NCBI GenBank assembly: GCA_015655335.1
Contig: JAATFF010000068.1
Coordinates: 1-38,052, forward strand
Length of the DNA: 38,052 nucleotides
Source of the DNA: Lysobacterales bacterium
Lineage (GTDB): Bacteria; Pseudomonadota; Gammaproteobacteria; Xanthomonadales; Rhodanobacteraceae
Direction: 5' to 3'
The notes under the pieces were generated by a model. It saw only the letters and a program-made list of their open reading frames with translations. It did not search any database and had not been told where the DNA came from. Positions within the stretch are counted from its first letter, which is position 1. Every line of letters starts with the position of its first letter. Shown here in pieces: positions 1 to 8,900 of this stretch. A program made the translations under genes and the position numbers.

Positions 1-96
1 GAACACGTGTTCGACTACATCGAGGTTTACTACAATCGAACCCGGCTTCACTCGACCTTGGGCTATCTCAGCCCAGAAGCGTTCGAGCTATCCTAA
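1..96 (+). CDS. IS3-family transposase (OrfB, rve/DDE type), C-terminal end only
   Basis: The reading frame is open from base 1 and ends at TAA (94-96), giving the last 31 residues of a protein whose start lies outside the window. The residues [20 protein letters not shown] are the hallmark C-terminus of the IS3-family OrfB integrase-core transposase, just after the catalytic Glu region. The catalytic D, D and E residues themselves are not in the window, so whether the element is intact cannot be judged. The call rests on this motif and on the terminal repeat that follows directly. Confidence 0.9.
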   Translation, partial: EHVFDYIEVYYNRTRLHSTLGYLSPEAFELS

Positions 97-126
97 GGGG
101 GTGTCCGCGGAGAGGGGGCAAGATCA
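1..126 (+). mobile_element. Right end of an IS3-family insertion sequence
   Basis: After the transposase stop comes GTGTCCGCGG, a purine-rich stretch and GGGGGCAAGATCA. Read on the other strand this is TGATCTTGCCCCC...GGACAC, the usual layout of IS3-family terminal inverted repeats (TG at the tip, a CCCC run, then GGACAC). I place the tip at 126. TGTCCGC (102-108) recurs inverted at 134-140, which leaves a small chance that the tip is at 140. The left end and target duplication are outside the window. Confidence 0.7.
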
Positions 127-179
127 ATAGTTAGCGGACATGCCAATATCCACGAGATGAATCATGAAGCGGGGTTGAC

Positions 180-413
180 CTAATCTGACTTAGATGTATC
201 GAGCTTCCAGAAAAAAATCGCAAAGAAAGCCACAGTGAGGCCAATCGCCGAAGCGATATACGCGCCGTGATGAGAAGCCGGCGCGATCACTCTTGGCAAG
301 AAGATCATCAACCCGGCATACACCAAAAGGGCCAGCCAGCCTTGCCAGCTTCTTGGACCAAAACCGTACCCGAAACGCTTTCGACCAAACCAGTATTTGC
401 CTTCCGACTTCAT
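180..413 (-). CDS. Small two-helix membrane protein of unknown function
   Basis: This 77-residue protein has a basic, aromatic N-terminus (KYWFGRKRFGYGFGPRSWQGW) and two hydrophobic segments (about residues 27-41 and 49-68), followed by a charged tail ending in KSD. GAGG seven bases before the ATG is a fair ribosome binding site. The basic N-terminus and hairpin topology suggest an inner-membrane protein with both ends in the cytoplasm. It stands alone between the IS end and the next minus-strand gene. I do not recognise a named family. It is real on the strength of its protein-like composition and start site. Confidence 0.6.
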   Translation of the reverse strand: MKSEGKYWFGRKRFGYGFGPRSWQGWLALLVYAGLMIFLPRVIAPASHHGAYIASAIGLTVAFFAIFFWKLDTSKSD

Positions 414-628
414 AGCGATGCCTCGGTGGTTTTATCGGAGGTCGCATTCTAAACCTTGGGCTTAAAATGGGCATGTCTCCTTCGGGTGGCGACCGTCTGA
501 AGCGCCCCCCGCTTCGGCCACGCCCTCCCGGGCGGCCAACTTATGCTCTTACGCACACCCAAGACACGATGAGACAGAGCAAGATCTCCGATCTACCGGA
601 ACTATATGTATGAAATGCGCGGGCGCAT

Positions 629-1147
629 TCAATCGATGGCTTGGTGCCCGTAACTAAGGATTCGGGTTATCTCCCACCCCGTGGAAGAATGGTGCCAAAC
701 GATTAAAAATTTAGCCTCGCCGAAGCATTTGTTGGATTTAATCGCACAAAACGTGTGATGTCCCTCTTCGATCGCCCCGTACCCCTCGATAGGAAAAACC
801 TGCAGGCTTCCTGCCGTAAGTACGCGACGGAAATTGCCGCAGACATTCTCTCGAGTTTTCTCGATATAGTCTTGTCTCGTCCAAGTGACACCACCTTTGT
901 CGTGGTAAAACTCAACGTTTGGATTCAAATAACTCGCATGCTTTTTAAGCTGATCGGGTGAGCTGCAGTTGTTAAACGCACTGAAGAACTCGGCATCCAG
1001 CTTTGAGATGGTGCCAAACAAGGATTCGCCATTCGCAGAATTCCCCGAACTTGGTGTCGCGGTTGCCACGGCACCTGCATTCGATGCAGCGAGGGTGAAG
1101 AAAAGGCTTACTAAGAAAACATCCTTATTCACTTCCATCTCCATCAT
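629..1147 (-). CDS. Exported NTF2/SnoaL-like (DUF4440-type) protein
   Basis: The 172-residue product starts with a signal peptide (hydrophobic VFLVSLFFTLAASNAGAVA, cleavage near AVA). The mature part reads like the NTF2-fold DUF4440/SnoaL superfamily: an N-terminal helix (LDAEFFSAFNNCSSPDQLKKHASYLNPNVEF), then HDKGGVTWTRQDYIEKTREN, and strands ending in FLIVWHHSSTGWEITRILSYGH. These are typically small periplasmic or ligand-binding proteins; no substrate is evident. Three cysteines could form disulfides in the periplasm. Starts at 1147, 1144 or 1138 are all possible, and no clear ribosome binding site decides between them. Confidence 0.65.
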   Translation of the reverse strand: MMEMEVNKDVFLVSLFFTLAASNAGAVATATPSSGNSANGESLFGTISKLDAEFFSAFNNCSSPDQLKKHASYLNPNVEFYHDKGGVTWTRQDYIEKTRENVCGNFRRVLTAGSLQVFPIEGYGAIEEGHHTFCAIKSNKCFGEAKFLIVWHHSSTGWEITRILSYGHQAID

Positions 1148-1353
1148 TCACCAATTTTCACTCTACTGATATCCAATTCCGTGCCGGGACACGGATGCAA
1201 TGAGACTAAGATCCCCAGACATTGATACGTTCAGGTGCCCATTGGCTGCAGACCCCTAACGTCAATGGAAGGGGTTCACGCGGTTTCACGGAGAGAACTA
1301 CATTGCGCCATTTCCCTCCCCAACAAGGTAAGAGCCAATGCCGATGCATGACT

Positions 1354-1995
1354 TCAGTAATCGCGAATATCCAACGCAATAAAGCAACGTGCGCTGTACC
1401 CTTTCTCCGTTGATGGCCAAGCCAACTGGCCCAGCAGACGATCACCACCGGGCCATGGCTGGTTATCCAGCAACGCCTCAGTAACCACTGAGCCATCATC
1501 GGCGCGGCGATGGAACAGGCGAATCCAGTGCAATTCGCCACTCAGTGACTCATTGCGCAGGGCATCATGCAAGCCCGAAATCAAGCCTTCGGGTGCAGCC
1601 AAATCATCACGACTGAACGCCAGCGGGCCGACAAATACATCCCAGCTCCGCACGCCCAGATCCCAGCTTTGCAGTTGAATGCGCCGATCATCGGTGACGT
1701 ACCAGCATGCCGCCAACAGGGCGTACAAGGCATTGCGTTCGAACGCGTTAAGCGCATCACGCGCACCGGCGTCACCACGACCATTGCCGGCAAAGCTTTC
1801 CTCGATGTGGCGCTCTTCGCTGATCACCACATCCACATCCAGCCGACCCGGCGCACCTTCTTCGCCCTCGTGCCAAGTGGCACGAATAGCCGGAAAATCA
1901 CCATCGGTTACTAGCCACTCTTCATCCAATTCCAGCTCTACGTCGTGGCGCTCGAACAGGCGGAGCAAGTTAGTTTGAAGGACGTCGTTGGTCAT
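1354..1995 (-). CDS. DUF6348-like cytoplasmic protein
   Basis: The protein has 213 residues, is acidic, and has no signal peptide or membrane segment. AAGGAG eight bases before the ATG at 1995 gives a strong start. Its pattern (an N-terminal helix, a conserved W..VTDGDFPAIRATWH stretch, a central LNAFERNALYALLAACW helix, and a C-terminal LLGQLAWPSTEKGYSARCFIALDI strand region) resembles the family I know as DUF6348, which has no assigned function. That family name is from memory and is the weak part of the call. It is a lone gene, with no partner in the same operon. Confidence 0.6.
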   Translation of the reverse strand: MTNDVLQTNLLRLFERHDVELELDEEWLVTDGDFPAIRATWHEGEEGAPGRLDVDVVISEERHIEESFAGNGRGDAGARDALNAFERNALYALLAACWYVTDDRRIQLQSWDLGVRSWDVFVGPLAFSRDDLAAPEGLISGLHDALRNESLSGELHWIRLFHRRADDGSVVTEALLDNQPWPGGDRLLGQLAWPSTEKGYSARCFIALDIRDY

Positions 1996-2389
1996 CGAAA
2001 TTACTCCTTGGCTTTAAGCCGCGATAGTCTCAGATAAATGAGCAGCTGCTTCCAGGCCGATGGAAGTTGAGCCAGCCGAATTGGAAGATTCTCGCCCATT
2101 CGCGCCTCCAGTAAGGATGGCGAATACATCATGGTGAAATGATTACTGATTTGGGTCTAAATCTTACATTGTCACGGCGCTACCAACGTTGGCGTTCACA
2201 CGCAATGGAAAATCAATGGAGTACTTCAAGATTGGGGAGGTCTGACGAGCACTTGTACGTCCGCTTGGCGAAGCGCAACCTATGCATTCATCCAAGCGGA
2301 CGCGGCCTATTGCACGCCGCTTGCCTCAGGCGCTAGATACGCACCAAATGCTGGCGCCGTAAGCACGCGGGCTCAACGTGGAGCCGATG
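1996..2389. other. Non-coding gap between divergent small genes
   Basis: This gap of about 390 bases between two divergently transcribed genes must hold both promoters, but I cannot assign -35/-10 boxes with confidence. Its visible structure is the 10-bp inverted repeat at 2259-2301 and the palindrome CCAACGTTGG near 2187. A 65-codon plus-strand frame through it has no protein-like composition and was not called. Confidence 0.5.
2259..2301. repeat. 10-bp perfect inverted repeat with 23-nt spacer
   Basis: GTCCGCTTGG at 2259-2268 is matched by its exact reverse complement CCAAGCGGAC at 2292-2301. A second, weaker pair (GCGGC/GCCGC) lies just downstream at about 2302-2322. It could be a folded recombination site, a remnant of a mobile element or a transcript hairpin. 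No T-run follows, so it is not a standard terminator. Confidence 0.6.
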
Positions 2390-2773
2390 ATGGAAGTGCA
2401 GAATATCCGGATGGCGATTGACCGACATTGGGCGGCATCCGCTGCGGGCGATCAAGTCGCCGAGCATGAGATCTATCACGATGACGTTGTGTGCGAGTAC
2501 CCGCAGTCAGGCGAAATCATTCATGGCCGGCGTAACTTGCAAGCGCTTCGTAGCCATCACCCAGGCAAACCATCGGGGTTTATGGTTCGTCGTATCGCAG
2601 GAGAGGGCCACTTCTGGGTGACCGAGTATGTGATTACCTACGAGGGCAACGCCGCCTACACCGTGAGCATCATGGAGTTTCGCGATGGAAAGGTATCGCA
2701 TGAAACTCAATACTTCGTCGATCCGTTAGCCGCGCCTGCCTGGCGTGCTCAGTGGGTCGAGCGAGGGGCCTGA
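2390..2773 (+). CDS. SnoaL-like / NTF2-fold protein
   Basis: A protein of about 127 residues with the SnoaL-like fold pattern: N-terminal helix (IRMAIDRHWAASAAGD), the typical Y.DDVVCEYPQSGEIIHGRRNL motif at about residues 30-50, then beta strands ending in FRDGKVSHETQYFVDPLAAPAWR. Members act as small hydrolases, isomerases or ligand binders, and the substrate here is unknown. The frame opens with GTG at 2378, but GGAG at 2380-2383 is correctly spaced for the ATG at 2390, so I use that. No signal peptide, so it is cytoplasmic. It is a single gene, unrelated in sequence detail to the exported NTF2-like protein at 629-1147. Confidence 0.75.
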   Translation: MEVQNIRMAIDRHWAASAAGDQVAEHEIYHDDVVCEYPQSGEIIHGRRNLQALRSHHPGKPSGFMVRRIAGEGHFWVTEYVITYEGNAAYTVSIMEFRDGKVSHETQYFVDPLAAPAWRAQWVERGA

Positions 2774-2835
2774 TCAGAGGCAAGGATCGGAGTCGGAACT
2801 CGTTGCATCTGACGACCGTTTGACTGCCCGGATAA

Positions 2836-2857
2836 GCCTGCCGCCGAAGCGGCAGGC
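2836..2857 (-). terminator. Strong hairpin downstream of the giant glycosidase gene
   Basis: GCCTGCCGC (2836-2844) pairs perfectly with GCGGCAGGC (2849-2857). On the minus strand the loop is UUCG closed by C-G, an exceptionally stable tetraloop. It lies about 70 bases past the stop of the minus-strand giant gene and about 60 bases past the stop of the plus-strand SnoaL gene. No T-run directly follows on the minus strand. On the plus strand a TTTTT run lies about 9 bases further on. It may serve as terminator or 3'-end protector for either transcript. Confidence 0.5.
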
Positions 2858-2924
2858 AATGCCGAGTTTTTATGTAGCTCGATCATCACTCAACAAAGAT
2901 CAATCCAAGCACGTCCTCAAAAAG

Positions 2925-5900
2925 CTACCAGCCAATGCCAAAGGCCATGTGCTCGGGCTGTTGCGTCGTAATGGTCGTGCTCTGGTTGTTGTTGTCGTCG
3001 TACGAGAAGCCGTAGGCCAGTCCGCTCACCGAGTGTTGATGCCAGAACTGCGAATACGAGTTGGCGGGCGAGGATTGATAATACGTCGATGCATTCGCCC
3101 AGTTCGCGGAAGTAGGCAGCACGCCACGGTTCATCGCTGCGCAGATTTGATTTTCCAGCTGCAACTGGATGGCGTTCTCGTCCTGTTGTTGCGGCGCGCT
3201 TCCCGCAACACCGCTGGCCATCGTCCCTGCGCACTCCAGCACATCTTGCGTGGAGGGCAGCTGTACGACAAAGGTCTCTCCGACGTTGGCCGCAGCGGGA
3301 TTGACCTCGGTAAAGGTGAAGGTCGATCTGGACGTGGTGCCGGTGAACTGGCGCCCGTTGAGAGTCAGCGTTAGCGGCGTGCTGCTGTACTGCGCCCATG
3401 CGCTGGCGATGGTACTGTCGAAGTAGGTTCCGTTGGTTCCACCTGCATTGAAGGTGGTTTCCGCGGGCGACAGAATGCGCAGGCTGTCCGGCGCAGGCGT
3501 GTGGAATACCGTTGGTGTTTGGGCGATGTATTCCTGGTCGAGGTTTGCGATCGACTCGTTGATACCCACCTGCATGTGGTAGGTCTCTTTCGATCCCCAA
3601 ACATCCAGTAGCAGCGGCAGGCCGAACTGATTGACCTGGGTGGTGTTGATAAAGATGCCGCCATTCGTGCCGTAGGTGAACTCGTACCAGTCGTAGTGGA
3701 CGTTGATATTGGGATCGGTGTTGTTGAGCGGGTTGGGCCCGGCGTATCCGTTATTGCCGCCGTTCGCACCGGCCATGATCGACATGTAGAGCGGGCTACC
3801 TTCCGAAATGTAGATGCGTCCAGACGTCAACGGTGGCAGTTGAAGCTGATGGTTGGCCTGAGCAAGCGTGAATGCGTAATGGGGATACGTCTGTCCATTC
3901 GGCGCAACCAGTGCATTGGCAGCCGTGTTGTCCGACACGTTTGCTGGCGTGATCGTGCCGTCGTAGTTGACCCACGAGAGCGCGCCGGTGGCCGGATCGT
4001 TGCCGAGGATCTCGACATAGATCTGGCTGTCCGTCCATGCACCGTTGGTGTTGTTGTTGAGGTCGGTGACAATGACGCCGGGAACGACTGTGTAGCTGGG
4101 CGCAAGGTTGACGCTCAGCGTTGCAGCCGACGATGTCAACGATCCTGCCGTGTTGCTGACCGAGACCGTGAACGCACTGAGGTTATCGGCATACGTGGTT
4201 CCCGGTGTGGTGTAGCTCGTGCTGGTTGCCCCGACAATGGCGGCGCCATTCTTGTACCACTGATAGGCCAGTGAGCCACCGCTGGCTGCCACGGAGAACG
4301 TAACCGTCCGCCCAATCGTGACGGTTTGGCTGGTTGGCGCAGTAGCAATGGCCGGTGCCGTCACCGCCCCCGAACCGGACGCCGGTGTCGTGGTGATCGC
4401 GCTATTGGAAGCCGGCGATGGGCCGGCCGCGTTGATCGCTTCGACAACATAGGTGTACGCGGTCGAGGCGGTCAGGCCTGTGTCGCCGTAAGCGGTGCCA
4501 GTCACGCCATTGGCGACGGCAACACCATTGCGAATCACCGTGTACGTCACGCCGGACGTGGTCGATGCCGTCCATGTGAGATTGATGACGCTGGAGGAAG
4601 CCGCGGTTGCCGCCAGATTGGTAGGCGCGATCGGAATCGCCAGGGTATTGGCGCTGGCTTGCGCGGTCGGTGCCGACGTGCCGGACGCATTGGAAGCCTC
4701 GACCACGTAGTAGTAGGTCGCGTTCGTCGCCAAGCCGGTATCGGAATAGCTGGTGTCGGTGGCTGTGGCGATTTGATTTGCGCTGGAAGGCGTGAAGCCG
4801 GACGTCGTACTGCGGAAAACGTCGTAGACCACGCCGGAAGCCGACGAAGCCGTCCAGTTCACATTGATCTGACTGGCCGACACGGATGTCGCGGTCAGGC
4901 TGCTCGGCGCGCCGATGGGAGCGGAGACCACCTCGATACCATTGACCACGGCGTTATCGGTGATCGCCTTGAACAGCAGCACGATCTGCCCTTGCGCATT
5001 CGCCGTCGCGGTAAAGGGCTCGGCGATCGCGATGTCCTGTCCACCGGCCGTTGCGAAGACGTCGAAATTGCTCAACACCTGCGTGCCGTTGATGCTGACG
5101 TTGAACACGCGCTGTCCCGCCTTGGTCCAGTAGAACTCGTCGAAGTGCAAGCGCACGAGGTAGCTGGCACCCGCGGTGAGACCAGGAAGCGTGTAGCTGA
5201 AGTTATTGCCGACACGCTGGTTCTGATAGACCGACTGCGGCGCGGGGTTGGTCACGCCAGCGGTGTTGATGGTCGCGCCGGTACCGGATGCCGCGCCGCC
5301 GCTGAAATCTTCATCGGCGACGTAAGTGCCGGCTGCGGGACCGCCGGCGCTGATGGCAAGCACATCCGAGCCGCACCCCGAGGTGCCGCAGTTGACGTCG
5401 AACGTGGTTGCCGTGGCGGTGTTGGAAGCCATCGAGGTACCCGCCGAATCGACGGCCTCCACCGTGTAGGAGTACGTGGTGGTGGAAGTGAGACGGGTAT
5501 CGCTATAGGTCGTTCCGGTCAGGCTATTGGCCACCGCGACGCCGTTACGGAATACCGTGTACATCACTCCCGATGCCGCCGAAGCCGTCCAGCTCAGGTT
5601 GATCTGGCTGGAGGAAGCCACCGTTGCTGCGAGGTTCGATGGCGCATTGGGTGGTGTGTTCGCCGCAGACGCGGTTTCAATCTCAATGCCGTTGATCTCG
5701 GCATTGTCTTTGACGGAGGCGAACTGCAGTACGACTTGCCCCTGCGCATTGGCCGTCGCGGCAAACTGCTCGACCACCGCAATATCCTGACCGCCCGCGG
5801 CAGCGAAGACATCGAAGTTGCTCAGCACCTGCGTGCCATTGATGCTGACGTTGAAGACACGCTGTCCGGCTTGCGTCCAATAGAACTCGTCGAAGTGCAG

Positions 5901-8900
5901 GCGCAGCACGTAGGTGGTCCCCGGGGTCAGGCCAGGCAGCGTATAGGTGAAGTTGCCGAAGCGCTGGTTCTGGTACACCGATTGCGGCGCGGGATTGGTC
6001 ACGCCGTTGATGTTGATCGTCGCATTGCTGCCCGATGCCGTACCGCCGTCGAAATCTTCATCGGCGGCGAAGTAGCCCGCACCAGGACCGCCAGCACTGA
6101 TCGCAATGGCGTCCGGGCTTGTGCAGTTTGACGTGCATGTAGAGACGGACGTGGTCACCGTGGCGGTGTTGGACGCCGCCGAAGTACCGGCAGCGTCATT
6201 CGCTTCGACGATGTAGTAGTAAGTGGCGGCAGCAGCCACGCTGGTATCCGAATAGGTGGTTCCCGATGTCGTGCCGATCTGGTTTGCGTTGGACGGTGTA
6301 AATCCGGCAGCGCTGCTGCGATAGATGGTGTAGCTGACCGTGCAGCCACTCCCCGCCGTACTCGCGCCCCACGTCAGGCTCACCTGGTTGGAAGCGTTAG
6401 CGCCAGCGGCCAATGTGCCCGGCGTACTCGGAACAGCGGTGCAACTGTTCTGCTGCACGGCGAGTGTGGCCGCGTTGCTCACGGTCGTGCCAAACACGTC
6501 GCTGACGGCCACGCTGAAGATCGCGCCATTGTTGGCCGCCGCCGTAGCCAGCGTCGTATAGCTGGACGACGTTGCGCCGGCGATGGGGCTTCCGTTTTCA
6601 GACCACTGGTAGGTCAAGCTACCAAGGCCGGTCGCGGCCACACTGAAAGTTGCAGGTTGTCCAGGCGCTACGGTCTGATTGTTTGGTTGTGCGGTAATGG
6701 CAGGCACCGTTCCGGCGTCGTTGCCGGAGACGCACAGCGTGGCACCAGGATAGTTGACGGTGACTTGGTAGTTGGACGTGCCGTCGAAATTCACCACTGA
6801 GGTTTTTGTGGAATCGTTCGGGTCGATGGTTGACGTCCACGTACTCCACGTTCCCGAGAACGCGGTGGTGTTGTTATTGACGCCGCTGATGCTTAGCGCT
6901 TCTGCTTGCGTGGGCAGACGCATGTTGATGCCCGCGCAATAGCTCTGCGCATTCACACCGGTGAACTGCGAACCGGGTGTCGTGTCCGTCATCACGGTGC
7001 GCGTCCAGGTCAACCCGGTCAGGGTATCCGTCACCAGGCTGGGGTTCGATGCGTTGACGGTATATCGATCCGTAGCGGTGCAACACTGCGCGACGTTGTA
7101 GACCTGGAACTCATAGACCGAGTAGCCGTACTGCGTTGCGCGCTGTATCCCGTTCAACCGCACATAACGCCCGATGACGGTCGGGAAGTTGAGCGTTTCC
7201 GTTCCACCCGCCCCGGCGTTGTTGGTGTAGGCCACATTCCATGTCGGATTGGTGGCCGGATCCTGGTTGGTATAGAGGATCTGGTACTGGGTCGCATACG
7301 CGTTTTCCCAGTTGATGATCACCGTGTTGAAGGACTGCGTCGAACCCAGATCGATCTGCAGCCACGAGGGATCGACACCGGGAACAGCAGGCGTAGGCGG
7401 CGCACCGGCGGTCGCCGAGCCCCATCGCGTGGAGAGATTGCCATCGACCGCATTCTCCGGTCCCAAGCATCCCGTGCCCGAGTACGGCGGCGTTGTCGTG
7501 CTATCGGTGCACGCGTTCTGCGTGCTGCTTGACGTCGCAAGCGTATTCAACGCCAGGTTGACACCTGGCGGTGCAAGCGTAATCAGCGCTGCGCTGCTGG
7601 TGACCGGCGCGCTAGCGGCATTGTTCACCGTGACCGTGTACGTGCCGACGTTTGCGGCGCTCACCGCCGGAATCGTATAAGTGAGCGTATTGGACTGTTG
7701 CGTTCCGCTGCTGACAATCGTGGCCGAGCCCCCTGCAGGCGTGAACTGCCACTGATACGTGTACGGCGCAGAGCCGGTAACGATCGCCAAGAACTGAACG
7801 GGCTCGTTGACTGGCGCAATGGTGCTGGCTGGCTGTGAGGCAATCGACACCAGTGTTGCCGCATCGACCGTCACGGCGGCTGTGGACGATTGAACCGTAC
7901 CCAGGTCGTTGGTAACCACGACATAGAAACTTGCACTTCCTGCCGCTGTAAAGATCGGCGTGGTGTACGTGGCATTGGTTGCACCGGCAATGGCACCGGA
8001 GCCAACCTGATACCACTGATATGTCAGTGTCGGCGAACCGGTCGCGGCCACCGTCAGCGTGGCCGATTGCCCATCCACTACCGCTTGGGACGCTGGCTGC
8101 GTGGTGATGACCACGTTCGCTGGCGCATCGACGCTGAGCGTGACGGGCGTGGATGTTACCGTACCGTTGCTGCTGCTGATCGTCACCGTGAAGGTGTCGC
8201 CGTTGTTGGCAGCCGTTGTCGCAGGCGTGGTGTACGTGGCGCTGGTTGCGCCGGCAATCGGGCCGCTTACGTCAGACCACTGATAGCTGAGTGCACCCGA
8301 ACCGGAGGCCACCACGCTGAAGGTTGCTGGATAGCCCGATGTAGTTGCCACGCTCACCGGCGGAACGATGATGGCCGGCGCTTGCGACTGCGAGGAGATA
8401 GGTGGTGCTACCGAGGCCAGCGTAACGCTACCGCTAGTCAGTCCGGGCGCACTCGCCGTCACCGTGACGGTGCCGGCCGTAAACGTGCTGCGCAGGGCGA
8501 TCTTCTGCAACCCGCCTTCGAAGTTCAGTTCCGGATCGCCGGGCGAGTGGAAGAAGGCGTAAGGCACGCCTTGAATCACATTGCTGTTCGCCTGCGAGAA
8601 CGCATCCTGGTAATAGCCGGTCCACGATGGATCAGCCACCAGCTGTTGCGTACCGCCCATGTAGCTGGCCGGCCCGCTGACCGAGAACGTGACGTTGTCC
8701 TTTGCCGTCGGCACAAGATTGCCATTGGCGTCCTCGACCTGTGCGACCACAAAAGCTGCATCCGAACCATTGGCGGTCCACTGAAAAGTGGTGCCGTCAG
8801 GCTTGATCACTTCAGGAACGACGCTAAGAACAATCTTGCTCTCCTGCCCCGCGGTCGTGCGCGTATCGCTTACGCCGGCAACCGGATTGCCATTTGCATC

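Noticed and set aside
2139-2336. 65-codon plus-strand frame
   Set aside because: It crosses the inverted repeat at 2259-2301, has no ribosome binding site and a non-protein-like composition.
2259-2345. Integron attC site
   Set aside because: The right end reads GCTAGAT where GTTRRRY is needed, and no matching RYYYAAC was found at a suitable distance. It was kept only as a hint in the accessory-patch finding.
4326-6131. 601-codon plus-strand open frame inside the giant gene
   Set aside because: It is antisense to the well-supported multidomain frame, and its product is Arg/Gly-rich and low in complexity, as expected from the complement of a GC-biased repeat-coding sequence. The same applies to the 682-codon frame at 7890-9938.
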